From: Oscillospiraceae bacterium
GTDB lineage: Bacteria > Bacillota > Clostridia > Oscillospirales > Oscillospiraceae
Direction of reading: 5' to 3'
DNA: 56,256 bases
NCBI GenBank assembly: GCA_017469795.1
Contig: JAFUFT010000032.1
Coordinates: 1-56,256 of the forward strand
The notes below the pieces were generated by a model. It did no database searches and was not told where the DNA came from. It saw only the letters and a list, made by a program, of their open reading frames with translations. Numbering within the stretch: position 1 is the stretch's first letter; every line of letters begins with the position of its first letter. Of the stretch, positions 8,358 through 17,164 are shown piece by piece. A program made the translations under genes and the position numbers.

Positions 8358-10064
8358 ATGACCAGCATTCCCCAGTGGGCCATTCCCATGGAACCTGTTC
8401 CGGAGGATCAGATCGTAAAGACCTATACTGCCGATGTGGTAATCCTTGGCGCAGGTTATTCCGGCACCGCTGCCGCAAGAGCCGCCGCCGAGGCCGGAGC
8501 CAGCGTTCTGGTGGTGGAACAGCAGCAGGAGAAGAATTTCCAGTGCTTCGGAGCCCAGTATGGTTCGGTAAACTCAGAATTCATGAAGAAGCGCGGCGCA
8601 CCGGAGGTAGATCCGGTGGACATCATCGCCGACTGGCAGCGTCGGAGCCTGAACCGGGCCAACCCTGCCCTGGTGCGGCAGTTCGCCTACAATACAGGCT
8701 CCACCTTTGACTGGTACATCAACCCGCTGCCGGAGGAAATGAAGCACGTAATGACCTTCATGAACCCCTGGCCCAAGCACTTTGAAGGCGAGTTGAACGG
8801 CTACAGGAACTATGTGGGCACCGCTATTTTCCGGAACTCGAAATTTGACTTTTCCAAGATGGGACCTCCCCCGGAGATGGACGAGGACGGTCCCGGCGAT
8901 CCTCCTCCCCAGGAGGGAAAGGACGGCGAACCTCCGAAGATGCCCGGCAACCCCCTGAGCATGACGGAGTCGATCCAGTTTACCCACGGCATGATCCGGG
9001 ACATGGGCGGTCAGTTCGTATTCGGCATTACCGGCGAATACCTGGAGAAGGACGAAACCGGCCGGGTGGTGGCGCTGATCGGCCGGAACTACAAGAAGGA
9101 ATACTTCCGGTTCAAGGCAAAAAACGGCGTGATTCTGGCAGCAGGAGATTTCTCCGGAAACAAGCAGATGGTCATGGATCTGCTCAATGAGTACGCCGAC
9201 CTGACGGAAAACGGCGAGAAGTTTCCCTACCAGCCTGCAGGCCGGAAGGGCAAAGGCATCCAGATGGGCCTGTGGGCTGGCGGAAAGATGGAACCGGGTC
9301 CCAGAGGCGGCATGTGGTGCTGCGTAGGCGGAAACGGTGGCCCCATGGACGGCAGTGCCTTCCTGCGCCTGAACAAGCACGGAAAGCGCTACACCAATGA
9401 GGGCATCATGGGCTACTGGGGCGCAGGGCTTCAGGGTGCCCGGCAGCCCAGGGGCGCGATCTATACCGTATGGGACAGCAACTGGCGGGAGGAACTGGAA
9501 TACCAGACTTTGGACCACACCGCCGTGGAGCCCTCCGGCGCGGATATGATCGCCCGTCAGCTCCGGCAGGTGGAAAAGAATGGCCTTGTGGAGATGCGGC
9601 CCATGGGTCCTCCGGGCGCGAAAAAAGGCCCCTCGAACTACCTGGCCTGCGCCAATACCATCGAAGAACTGGCAGACCGGCTTGGCGTCACCGGCACGGA
9701 CAAAGAGAACTTTGTCGCCTCCGTGGCCCGGTACAATGAACTGGCCCACAAAGGAAAAGACGAGGACTTTGCCAAGGATCCCCGGCAGCTCCATCCCATT
9801 GAGAAAGGTCCCTTCTATGCCTTCTGCGAAAATGAACGGAAAGTGGGCTTCCTGATGGTGACGGTCTGCGGCCTGGTGGTGGATGAACATCAGCAGGTGA
9901 TCGCCAAGGCCGATGACGAGCCCATCCCCGGCCTCTACGCTACCGGCAACTGCTCCGGCGAGCGGTTCCCGATCCTGTACACCACCCCGGTGGCAGGCGT
10001 GTCCATCGGCATCGCCATTACCCTGGGGCGCATTGTGGGAGACTATGTGGCCAGAAACAAATAA
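8358..10064 (+). CDS. FAD_binding_2-family flavoprotein (fumarate-reductase/ketosteroid-dehydrogenase-like)
   Basis: Cytoplasmic FAD enzyme of 568 aa. Rossmann motif VVILGAGYSGTAAARAAAEAG near residue 30 and a C-terminal FAD segment GLYATGNCSGERFP, then GVSIGIAITLGRIVG. This is the fold of soluble fumarate reductase, urocanate reductase and 3-ketosteroid dehydrogenases. No FMN-binding or cytochrome domain and no Tat signal are present, so respiratory export is unlikely. An unusual Pro/Asp/Gly-rich insert (about 168-202, PPPEMDEDGPGDPPPQ) interrupts the capping region. ATG 8358 is chosen because GAAAGGG lies upstream; an earlier in-frame TTG overlaps the -10 box. Single-gene unit between a 27-bp element promoter and a terminator. 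Predicted to oxidise or reduce a C-C bond of an aglycone; direction and substrate are unknown. Confidence 0.8.
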   Translation: MTSIPQWAIPMEPVPEDQIVKTYTADVVILGAGYSGTAAARAAAEAGASVLVVEQQQEKNFQCFGAQYGSVNSEFMKKRGAPEVDPVDIIADWQRRSLNRANPALVRQFAYNTGSTFDWYINPLPEEMKHVMTFMNPWPKHFEGELNGYRNYVGTAIFRNSKFDFSKMGPPPEMDEDGPGDPPPQEGKDGEPPKMPGNPLSMTESIQFTHGMIRDMGGQFVFGITGEYLEKDETGRVVALIGRNYKKEYFRFKAKNGVILAAGDFSGNKQMVMDLLNEYADLTENGEKFPYQPAGRKGKGIQMGLWAGGKMEPGPRGGMWCCVGGNGGPMDGSAFLRLNKHGKRYTNEGIMGYWGAGLQGARQPRGAIYTVWDSNWREELEYQTLDHTAVEPSGADMIARQLRQVEKNGLVEMRPMGPPGAKKGPSNYLACANTIEELADRLGVTGTDKENFVASVARYNELAHKGKDEDFAKDPRQLHPIEKGPFYAFCENERKVGFLMVTVCGLVVDEHQQVIAKADDEPIPGLYATGNCSGERFPILYTTPVAGVSIGIAITLGRIVGDYVARNK

Positions 10065-10076
10065 CGAGTGAGTGGC

Positions 10077-10118
10077 AAGGACTCCGGACAGTTTATACGG
10101 CTGTCCGGAGTCCTTTTT
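10077..10118 (+). terminator. Rho-independent terminator of the FAD flavoprotein
   Basis: Perfect 15-bp stem AAGGACTCCGGACAG / CTGTCCGGAGTCCTT with a 9-nt loop and a T-run. Confidence 0.9.
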
Positions 10119-10149
10119 GCCCGATCGTCCTTCGGCCTCAGTTTACCTT

Positions 10150-10206
10150 TTGATAGGCTATCCGGGTTTCTGTCAGTTGCGATCCGCGGAAGCAGGACGG
10201 TACAAT
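10150..10206 (+). promoter_or_regulatory. 27-bp element 2 plus promoter of SBP2
   Basis: Element at 10150-10176 (begins TTGATAGGCTATC, ends CTGTCAG) abuts -35 TTGCGA (10177-10182); 18-bp spacer; -10 TACAAT (10201-10206). Confidence 0.7.
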
Positions 10207-10239
10207 GAGCGTAGATAAAACTGAGAAAGGAGTATCACA

Positions 10240-11955
10240 ATGATGAAAAAGAAGCTGTCTGTGCTGTCCCTGCTGCTTGCCATTGCAATGGTGCTGGGGC
10301 TGCTGACCGCCTGCGGCCAAAGCGGAGAAGGCGCACAAGATGCCGCCGCTCCCGCGGAAAGCGCTTCCGCGCCTGTGGAAGAAGCCTCCGCGGAGCCGGA
10401 GGATAACACACCTGCGCCGGAAGCCGCTCCCGTTGAGGAAGCCTCTTCTGCCGTGGAAGCCGCCCCGGAGGAAGCCGCGCCGGAGCCGGTGGAGATCCCG
10501 CCGCTGGCAGTGAGTCTCCCCCTGGACGAGACCGCTACCGTCACCATTTGGGACGTGTTCCCGCCTCCGCTGGTGGGCTACATGGAAGGTCCCTGGGACT
10601 GCGCGGCAAATCATCTTCTGGAGGACGCGACGAACGTACATCTCGACTACACCTCCGTCAGCACTGAGACCGCGTCGGAGCTGTTCAACCTGATGGTGGC
10701 CTCCAACGTGTACTGCGATCTGATCTACGGGGTGAAGGACTTCTATTCCTCCGGCCCGGATGCGGCCATCACCGACGAGATTATCATTGATCTGAGCGAC
10801 ATGGCCGCCACCATGCCCAACTATCAGCGTCTCCTCCGCGAGTATCCCGACGCAGTGGAGCACACCTCCGGCGGCAATATGTACCGCTTCCCCATGATCG
10901 CCACCGAGCAGTTCAGCGACATGGTGCGTGGCCCGGCGACCAGAGGCGACTGGCTGAAGGAGCAGAATCTCGATGCACCGGAAACTCTGGACCAGTTCCA
11001 CGATATGCTTCTGGCCTTCCACAGCGCTTACGGCGGCGGCACTTACCTGATGGACGCCTCCGGCTTCGACAACACCATCGCCGGCGGGTTCGGCATCCAG
11101 AACGGCTTCTATCAGGTGGACGGAGAAATCAAATACGGGCCTCTGGAGGACGGCTTCAAGGAGTATGTAGAGTATGCCCACAGCCTGTTTGAAGAGGGGC
11201 TGCTGGCCCCCGACTTCTATGCCCTGTTTGGACCTCCCACGGACATGATCTCCGACGGCACCGTGGGTGTGTTCGCCGCAGATGTGGGCATGTGGCCCAT
11301 GTTTACCTCCGGCATCGAGACCGAGGGCTACGAGACGGTGGGATTTGCGCCTCCGGTCAAAAACGCCGGGGACAAGACCCACTTTGCCCAGGAGACCTCC
11401 CGGATTTCCGAAGGCTTCTCCATCTCCACCGCCTGTGAGGATCTGGACCTGATGGCGGCGTATATCGACTATATGTACTCCGACGAGTTCGCGCTGGACG
11501 CCAACTTCGGCGTGGAAGGCGAGGGCTTCTACTACGGTGACGACGGCCAGCCCCATCTGTCCGACAATGTGCTCCACAGCACCGAGACCATCACGTCCTT
11601 CGCGGTGAAAAAGTACACCCTGTTCTCCCTGCTGCCCCACCAGGATATTCAGACCCGGTTCATGGACGCCTACGACGAGAACCAGCTCTCCACCATTGAG
11701 CTGTGGACCAACGCGGCGGACTCCGCATGGATCCTGCCCAGCGCCTTTACTCTGACGGAGGAAGACAGCGTAGCCGCTGCAGCGATTATGAGCGACGTGG
11801 AGACCAGCGTGGACGAAAACCTGCTGGGATTCATCACCGGTTCCATTCCCATGGACACCTATGACGCCTTCCTTCAGGGCCTCCATGATATGGGCGTGGA
11901 TGACGCCATCGCCATCTATCAGGATGCTCTGGACGAATACCTTTCTAACGAATAA
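10240..11955 (+). CDS. SBP2, extracellular solute-binding lipoprotein
   Basis: Lipoprotein of 571 aa: lipobox LLTAC (Cys 25), acidic Ala/Pro/Glu stalk to about residue 88, then a binding domain beginning LPLDETATVTIWDVFPPP. Later family landmarks are GDWLKEQNLDAPETLDQFHD and the C-terminal repeat GFITGSIPMDTYDAFLQGL. It is less like SBP1/SBP5 than those two are like each other and closer in layout to SBP7 (GxFKEYVEYAHSLFEEGL segment). AAAGGAG precedes two adjacent ATG codons; the first is used here. It stands alone under a 27-bp element promoter and converges on the SDR gene. Ligand unknown. Confidence 0.87.
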   Translation: MMKKKLSVLSLLLAIAMVLGLLTACGQSGEGAQDAAAPAESASAPVEEASAEPEDNTPAPEAAPVEEASSAVEAAPEEAAPEPVEIPPLAVSLPLDETATVTIWDVFPPPLVGYMEGPWDCAANHLLEDATNVHLDYTSVSTETASELFNLMVASNVYCDLIYGVKDFYSSGPDAAITDEIIIDLSDMAATMPNYQRLLREYPDAVEHTSGGNMYRFPMIATEQFSDMVRGPATRGDWLKEQNLDAPETLDQFHDMLLAFHSAYGGGTYLMDASGFDNTIAGGFGIQNGFYQVDGEIKYGPLEDGFKEYVEYAHSLFEEGLLAPDFYALFGPPTDMISDGTVGVFAADVGMWPMFTSGIETEGYETVGFAPPVKNAGDKTHFAQETSRISEGFSISTACEDLDLMAAYIDYMYSDEFALDANFGVEGEGFYYGDDGQPHLSDNVLHSTETITSFAVKKYTLFSLLPHQDIQTRFMDAYDENQLSTIELWTNAADSAWILPSAFTLTEEDSVAAAAIMSDVETSVDENLLGFITGSIPMDTYDAFLQGLHDMGVDDAIAIYQDALDEYLSNE

Positions 11956-11967
11956 GCGCTGGAAAAT

Positions 11968-11998
11968 GCCCCCGGACGAGCCTTCGTCCGGGGGCCTT
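11968..11998. terminator. hairpin between the convergent SBP2 and SDR genes
   Basis: GCCCCCGGACGA / TCGTCCGGGGGC stem with a 4-nt loop. Its T-tract is short, but it lies in the 67-bp gap between two converging genes. Confidence 0.7.
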
Positions 11999-12022
11999 GC
12001 CGTTCCATATCAAGTCTGCCTG

Positions 12023-12784
12023 TCAGTACATGGTCGTACCATGATCCACATACAGAATCTGCCCGGTGATCGCCCTGGCTTCATCGGAAGCCAGGAACAA
12101 AATGGCGTATGCCTGATCCTCAGTCTGGGCCTCCGGCAGTGTAATATCAATATGTTTTCCGCACAGCGCGGCAAAATCCTGATTGAAATGCAGTGCCGCC
12201 TCCGGTGCATTGAGCGGAGTGGGCGTGGGGCCGGGGCCCACGGCATTGCAGCGGATGTCTGTGGCAGAGAACTGGATGGCAATATTCTTCGTCATCGCAT
12301 TCACTGCGGCCTTGGCGGCGCTGTAGGAGATGCCCGCAACGCCCTGAGAGCCGATGGAGGACACGTTGACGATAGAGCCCTTTCCCGCCCTGACCATGTG
12401 CTCCAGGGCATATTTGCTCATATAGTACACGGCGTACTGGTCGATCTTGCAGACCTCGTCATACCATTCCTCGGTGCAAAGATCGATGGGCATGTGCTTA
12501 TCTGCGATGCCCGCGTTATTCACCAGAATGTCAATGCGCCCGTACTTTTCGATGGTGTAATCCACAACCCTGTGACAGCCCTCCGTGGTGGTCAGATCCG
12601 CATCCACTGCGGAGATCTCCCCACCCAGGGCGCTGATCTCCTCCACGGTCTTCCGGTTCTCTTCTGTGCGGCGGGCGGCGATGACCACCTTGGCCCCCTC
12701 TTTGCAGAAGATCTCTGCTGTCTTTTTCCCGATGCCGGAGTTTCCTCCGGTGATGATGGCTACCTTGTTTTCGAGTCTGTTCAT
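12023..12784 (-). CDS. short-chain dehydrogenase/reductase (SDR)
   Basis: NAD(P)-dependent alcohol dehydrogenase or ketoreductase of 253 aa, the usual classical SDR length. It has the cofactor motif TGGNSGIG (residues about 12-19), the NNAG structural motif, catalytic Ser in VNVSSIGSQG, and YSAAK for the Tyr/Lys pair. No Asp/Arg signature was examined closely enough to settle NAD against NADP. ATG 12784 has AAAGGGG upstream; the longer upstream frame lacks support. It is 55 nt downstream of SBP3 and so is probably co-transcribed from the element-3 promoter. SDRs of this class oxidise hydroxyls on steroids, bile acids and many other compounds; here the partner enzymes suggest an aglycone hydroxyl, which is inference. 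Confidence 0.92.
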   Translation of the reverse strand: MNRLENKVAIITGGNSGIGKKTAEIFCKEGAKVVIAARRTEENRKTVEEISALGGEISAVDADLTTTEGCHRVVDYTIEKYGRIDILVNNAGIADKHMPIDLCTEEWYDEVCKIDQYAVYYMSKYALEHMVRAGKGSIVNVSSIGSQGVAGISYSAAKAAVNAMTKNIAIQFSATDIRCNAVGPGPTPTPLNAPEAALHFNQDFAALCGKHIDITLPEAQTEDQAYAILFLASDEARAITGQILYVDHGTTMY

Positions 12785-12839
12785 TTGCAAATTCCCCTTT
12801 TTATCCGGTTGGAGATTCTCTTTTCCTGTGCAAACGGAA

Positions 12840-14567
12840 TCAGCCGTTTTGTGCCAGATAGTCCTGATAAGACCGGTTATAGGCATCCACGATCTCTGTC
12901 ATCCCCATGTCCAGAGCGGTCTGCACAGCGGTATCGAAGTCCTCCATAGTCTCCTGACCGGCGATGACCTTGTAGACATGCTCCCAGAAGTAGGTGCTGC
13001 AATCGTTCTCGTACTGGTTCACAATATCCCGATCCTCGGTACTGAGCTGGAAGTTGGGCGGATAGCACAGGTAGGAGCCGCGGGTGGCCACCCACATATC
13101 CACCGCATCATACTGCTCCGGGGTGTAGTCTGCGATCATCAGGTTCACATCGAAGTCGCAGGGTGCCCAGTACAGACCGTACTTGGCGCTGCGGAGCAGG
13201 AAGAAGAAGCAGTCAGTGTCGGCCCATACCGCATCGGAGTAGGTGGGCTTGCCGCTTTCGTCATAGACAAAGGTCTTGTCCACCACGCCCCAGTTTGCCA
13301 GGAGGTTGCCCTCGTCGGTAAAGAAGTAGTCCAGGAACTCCAGGAACGTCTCCGGGCGCTCACAGCTATTGAACACCATCATATGTCCGGTCTGAGCGAC
13401 TTTTTCCTGATCAGTAATGCCGGAGATATTGGTGGTTTCATCGTTGTAAATCTTCAGATCCGGCACAGGCACACCATCGACGGAGTCATCGAGCAGCGCG
13501 GCACAGTCAGAGTTCCATGCGGCGGTGTTGCCGGCCATATAGGTGGACTGGACGTTGCCGTTCTGGTTGGAGATATTCAGATAGTCGTCGTTGAAGATGC
13601 CGATCTCATACCAGTTCCGCAGGAACTCCACATAGTCCCGGAAGTTCTGGGTGGTGCCGGACCAGACGATCTCGTCGCTGCCCTCCTCGGCCAGCTGATA
13701 GCCCATACGGTCACCCTCGGCCTTGACGTTAAAAGCGCGGTTCAGGCCGATGTTCAGATCCGCCAGCACCAGATAGGGATTGGTCAGATCGTATTTGTCC
13801 TTGCAGGCCAGCAGGAAATCTGTGAGTTCATCCACGGTGGTAGGCGTGTCGAAGCCCAACTCGTCGAGCCAGTCCTGCCGGATGTTCAGACCGTTGTTGA
13901 TGAAGGTGCTGCCCCGGGAGGAGATCTGGGTCAGTGTGCCGTCGGAGTTGTAAACACAGTCGGCAAAGGCCTTGTCTTTTTGAAGCAAGGCGTAATAGTT
14001 GGGCATGTGCTCCGGGATCATATCCGCAAGATCCAGCATGACTTCGTCCTGGATCAGGCCGATGTTTCCGGTGGTGTAGTTGATCCGGTCGGCGCAGGCA
14101 TCGGGGTAGTCCCCAGCGGCGATGATCAGACTGATCTGGGTTTCCCAGGCCTGCTCTGAGACGCTCTGCCAGATGAGCTCTACGCCGGTGGCTTCGATCA
14201 TGTCCGGATAGACCTCGGAGAAATCATAGTCTACGCCGTTCATCACAGTGGCCTCCAGAATGGTGGGCTTGGCATAGAGCACGTCAAAGGTGCCGCCGTC
14301 CTCCAGGGGATAGGAGATGGTGAACTCCGGTTCTGCAGGCGCCTCCTCCTCGGATTCCTCCGGCTCCGCTTCAAGTGCTTCCGCGGGTTCGTTTTCCTGG
14401 GGTTCCGCTGGAGCTTCCAGTTCCTGCGCCGGGGCTTCGGCCGCGCTTTCCTGGGAGGCTTCCGCCGGCTCTGGAGCAGAAGCTGGCGCTTCGCTGTTCC
14501 CGCATCCGGCCAGACAGCTAGTGAGTATAGCTATACTAAGCAGGAGTACCCAAATTCTTGATTTCAT
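12840..14567 (-). CDS. SBP3, extracellular solute-binding lipoprotein
   Basis: Lipoprotein of 575 aa, lipobox CLAGC (Cys 22), acidic stalk to about residue 83 with repeated APAE/EAEPEE units, then the binding domain from FTISYPLEDGG. Landmarks: IAAGDYPDACADRINY, LDLADMIPEHMPNYYALL, and FLEFLDYFFTDEGNLLANWG near residue 415. Among the eight binding proteins it is the most divergent at the start of the domain, lacking the YWxxxPPF motif seen in SBP4. Start ATG 14567 follows GGAAGGA; the longer frame would remove the signal peptide. First gene of a leftward operon with the SDR, under the 27-bp element at 14661-14687. Confidence 0.87.
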   Translation of the reverse strand: MKSRIWVLLLSIAILTSCLAGCGNSEAPASAPEPAEASQESAAEAPAQELEAPAEPQENEPAEALEAEPEESEEEAPAEPEFTISYPLEDGGTFDVLYAKPTILEATVMNGVDYDFSEVYPDMIEATGVELIWQSVSEQAWETQISLIIAAGDYPDACADRINYTTGNIGLIQDEVMLDLADMIPEHMPNYYALLQKDKAFADCVYNSDGTLTQISSRGSTFINNGLNIRQDWLDELGFDTPTTVDELTDFLLACKDKYDLTNPYLVLADLNIGLNRAFNVKAEGDRMGYQLAEEGSDEIVWSGTTQNFRDYVEFLRNWYEIGIFNDDYLNISNQNGNVQSTYMAGNTAAWNSDCAALLDDSVDGVPVPDLKIYNDETTNISGITDQEKVAQTGHMMVFNSCERPETFLEFLDYFFTDEGNLLANWGVVDKTFVYDESGKPTYSDAVWADTDCFFFLLRSAKYGLYWAPCDFDVNLMIADYTPEQYDAVDMWVATRGSYLCYPPNFQLSTEDRDIVNQYENDCSTYFWEHVYKVIAGQETMEDFDTAVQTALDMGMTEIVDAYNRSYQDYLAQNG

Positions 14568-14630
14568 GGATTCATCCTTCCTTTCAAAATGATCTGCCAT
14601 GGCAAGAAATTTGGTCATAGCATCAGCAAT

Positions 14631-14687
14631 ATTATACCAGAGGGAAATGGCCCCTTCCAATCGTCAAAACCTGAACTGGAAAATCAA
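14631..14687 (-). promoter_or_regulatory. 27-bp element 3 plus promoter of SBP3-SDR
   Basis: On the minus strand the element (14687 down to 14661) begins TTGATTTTCCAG and contains CAGGTTTTGAC. It abuts -35 TTGGAA (14655-14660); 18-bp spacer; -10 TATAAT (14631-14636). Confidence 0.7.
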
Positions 14688-14816
14688 TTTTCAAGGTGAC
14701 GTAGTCAATTACTCACCTGCCAGGGCAGAGGAGGAACATCCGGCGCGCGCCTGTGCCCGGGATCTGGAGCTGGAGGAGTTCAGCAGCCTTGCCTCCGGAC
14801 CGCTCGGGAATATAAA

Positions 14817-14848
14817 CGCCGCGAAACGAAGCGATTCGTTTCGCGGCG
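14817..14848. terminator. bidirectional terminator downstream of the NTF2-like operon
   Basis: Perfect 14-bp stem CGCCGCGAAACGAA / TTCGTTTCGCGGCG with GCGA loop. It is T-rich on the plus side (TTCTTTTTTA), with a shorter TTTATA on the minus side, and lies just after the last gene of the leftward NTF2-like operon. Confidence 0.85.
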
Positions 14849-14856
14849 ATTCTTTT

Positions 14857-15603
14857 TTATCTGCGTTTGGTGTAGGTGTTGTCGTCGTCCATGGTCACGT
14901 AGGGTACCGGCCAGGGCACCGTGTCCTGCACCGGCTGGATGGGCGTCCAGTCCTTGTGCAGCGGGCCGGGATCCTGGAGCCGCTGATCCTTCTTCGGAGG
15001 CATTGCGCCGGACGGAGGCGGAGGCGGCGGGTTCTTGAGCATGTCATACTTCTGGTGGGCCCAGTTTCCATCGTCCAGGTTGCCGAAAATATCCGGGCAG
15101 ACTTGCTCATGCAGGAACAGCCACTGGCCATCCTCGAAGACAAAGTCCGCACCGTAGCGCTCCCAGAGGTAGGCGCAGCGCTTCTTCTGGTTGCCGTTGA
15201 GGGTGGAGTAGATCAGGCCCGGCGTCAGGAAGTAGGCCCGGGCAGTCTTGCCGTCGTCGGCCACCTCAATGATGTCCGTCACCAGCGTGTGGCAGGAAAC
15301 CTCACTCAGAGGCCGGGGATCCATGCCGCCCACCTGGGGGTAGATCTCATAGATTTGGGTGAACCGGGAGAAGCAGGCCGCATCGTAACAGGTTACGGAG
15401 CCGTACCAGACGTTCTCAAAGCCGCGCCAGCGGCCGAAAGCGTGGGCCCAGGAGCAGTCGTCGCTGCGGCTCCAGATCTGTCCCCACTCCTCCTTGGCAA
15501 AGCTCTTGCCGTGGAGATAGGAATGGCGGGCGTGGATGTTCTCAGCCTGCTGGGAGCCCACCGCGTTGTGGATGCGCTGGGAAAGAGAAAGATGTGTTTT
15601 CAT
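14857..15603 (-). CDS. NTF2/SnoaL-like protein A
   Basis: Cytoplasmic 248-aa protein of the NTF2/SnoaL-like fold, last of four tandem paralogues. It shows the array-wide signature: helix with AENIHARHSYLHG near residue 25, then HTLVTDIIEVADDGKTARAY near 115, then YLWERYGADFVFEDGQWLFL near 150. A Pro-rich segment (PPPPPPSGAMPPK) follows before a tail specific to this copy. Its ATG shares one base with the stop of copy B (TGATG), showing translational coupling, with GGAGG 8 nt upstream. SnoaL-fold enzymes include aldolase/cyclases, isomerases and dehydratases such as bile-acid 7-alpha-dehydratase BaiE; which reaction applies here cannot be told from sequence. Confidence 0.8.
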   Translation of the reverse strand: MKTHLSLSQRIHNAVGSQQAENIHARHSYLHGKSFAKEEWGQIWSRSDDCSWAHAFGRWRGFENVWYGSVTCYDAACFSRFTQIYEIYPQVGGMDPRPLSEVSCHTLVTDIIEVADDGKTARAYFLTPGLIYSTLNGNQKKRCAYLWERYGADFVFEDGQWLFLHEQVCPDIFGNLDDGNWAHQKYDMLKNPPPPPPSGAMPPKKDQRLQDPGPLHKDWTPIQPVQDTVPWPVPYVTMDDDNTYTKRR

Positions 15604-16358
15604 CAGTAGGGCCTCCAATCATTCAGTACGCCCTCGGGGCAGCAGCCGTTCTTCGGGTCATAGGTATAGTAGGCTTTGGGGGCGTGGGGGAAATCGTCGC
15701 TCCAGTTAAAGGTCGGATCGTGGGCGGTCACGGAGACCGTGGGCGTTCCGAACAGATTCTCCATCAGGTTCGCGCCCTCCTCCCAGAACACGCTCTGGTT
15801 TGCAACCGCGTCGCCCGGGGTGACGATGATGTCGGGCGCCTCCACTACCCGCCAGATCTTCCACTGGCCGTCCTCTTTCATGAAGTCCGCACCGATCTTT
15901 CCGCAGACCCAGTAGGCCGAGGCGGTGCCGTCCCCATTGGGGTCCGTCCGCTGGCCGATGGAGTACCACAGGCCCTGGGCGGTCTTGCCGTCCCCGGCGA
16001 TCTCCACCAGGGCAGTGGACAGGGGCGCGGCAATGGCGGAGCCGAAGCCCAGGTTCTCCGGTTTATTCTCCACAGCGGGATCGTTCTTGCTGATTTCGTC
16101 CAGCTGCTTCTGGCGCAGGTTGCCGTGTTCTCCAACATACCAGGCGGAGATGTTGTCGAGGCCCAGATAAAAGCCCCAGTTGGAGCCGAACACAGCCGTC
16201 TCCCTGTTCTCCGGCTTCTGCACCCAGAGCATCTCGATCTCCTGCCGGCGCATATCCTGCATGTACATATAGGCCCTGCGGGCCATCAGGTCCTTGACCT
16301 CCTCCATGTCCCAGACACGGCGGATCTGCTCGTCATCGGAAAAAACCTTCGTATTCAC
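15603..16358 (-). CDS. NTF2/SnoaL-like protein B
   Basis: 251-aa paralogue, third gene of the leftward operon. GTG start with AAGGAGG 7 nt upstream, beginning 2 nt after the stop of copy C. Core signature: DLMARRAYMYMQDMRRQE (about 23-40), PLSTALVEIAGDGKTAQGLW (about 110-130) and GKIGADFMKEDGQWKIWRVV (about 153-172). The His/Thr before the strand (HTLTT in other copies) is APLSTA here, so the residue lining that pocket edge differs. The C-terminal tail ends in a Cys-Cys containing segment (PKNGCCPEG). Function as for the array; likely a separate substrate or step. Confidence 0.8.
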   Translation of the reverse strand: MNTKVFSDDEQIRRVWDMEEVKDLMARRAYMYMQDMRRQEIEMLWVQKPENRETAVFGSNWGFYLGLDNISAWYVGEHGNLRQKQLDEISKNDPAVENKPENLGFGSAIAAPLSTALVEIAGDGKTAQGLWYSIGQRTDPNGDGTASAYWVCGKIGADFMKEDGQWKIWRVVEAPDIIVTPGDAVANQSVFWEEGANLMENLFGTPTVSVTAHDPTFNWSDDFPHAPKAYYTYDPKNGCCPEGVLNDWRPY

Positions 16359-16360
16359 GG

Positions 16361-17104
16361 TCAGACCTCCTTCTCATAGCCGTAGCTGAATGTGTTTACA
16401 AACGTGTCATAGGGCACCGGGGGCAGCGGGAACCGGGCCATGGGCTTTTTCGGAGAATAGTACTCCATCAGCGTTACCTTTTCCGTAGGCTCCGGGAGTT
16501 TGAGATCCTTGAGGACTGCAAACGCTTCCAATTCGGGGAAGGGCTTCTCCGGCTCCGCCCAGCTCTGGCCGCATAGGGTCTTGATGTTCTCCAGATACTG
16601 GAGGTGCCAGATCTTCCACTGTTCGTCTTCCCGGACGAAGTCCACGGCAAACACACCGAAGGTCCAGTAGGAGACGGGGCCGCTCTCGGTCACATCGGCC
16701 TTGGAGCCCTGGGAGTACCAGATGCCCTTGGCGGTTTTCAGATCGTCCGCCAGTTCAATGACCGGGGTACCCAGAGGCTTCACGTCAAAGTCTCCGATGC
16801 CATAGAGGTCCTTTAAATCCTGCCCCTCCAGCTTGTCCGGCAGATCGGCCTTGAGCAGTTCCGCTTTCAGGGCCGTGGCTCTGTCAATGGCGGCGAACCA
16901 GTTTGCGATGGCCTCCCGGCCCACATACCAGCCGTCGTTGAGACCCATGCAGACGTCCTCCCGGGCAGCCCAGAAATCCGCAAACATGGACGCTTCTTTT
17001 TTCAGCAGGAAGGAGACCGCATACCGTCCCATGAGATTTTTGATCTCCCGTCGCTCTTCCCAGCGGCCCACCAATTCTTCCGCCGAAAGATTGGCTTTGT
17101 TCAT
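16361..17104 (-). CDS. NTF2/SnoaL-like protein C
   Basis: 247-aa paralogue, second gene of the leftward operon. ATG 17104 chosen with AAAGGA 8 nt upstream; a longer frame adds 16 unlikely residues. Signature blocks: REIKNLMGRYAVSFLLKKE (about 18-36), PLGTPVIELADDLKTAKGIW (about 112-131), FAVDFVREDEQWKIWHLQYL (about 150-170). It ends in the NTFSYGYEKEV tail, a version of the TFSY ending shared with copies D and F. It is separated from D by 60 nt and from B by 2 nt. Probably part of one multi-enzyme set or a family of enzymes for related substrates. Confidence 0.8.
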   Translation of the reverse strand: MNKANLSAEELVGRWEERREIKNLMGRYAVSFLLKKEASMFADFWAAREDVCMGLNDGWYVGREAIANWFAAIDRATALKAELLKADLPDKLEGQDLKDLYGIGDFDVKPLGTPVIELADDLKTAKGIWYSQGSKADVTESGPVSYWTFGVFAVDFVREDEQWKIWHLQYLENIKTLCGQSWAEPEKPFPELEAFAVLKDLKLPEPTEKVTLMEYYSPKKPMARFPLPPVPYDTFVNTFSYGYEKEV

Positions 17105-17164
17105 CGAATCATTCCTTTCAAAATTGCCGGGAGGGCAGAACCTTCCCGGCAACGAAAATACATA

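Noticed and set aside
14599..15609. 336-codon rightward frame over the end of the NTF2-like operon
   Set aside because: Overlaps NTF2-like A entirely on the other strand and the SBP3 control region. The NTF2-like reading has paralogues, coupling and ribosome sites.
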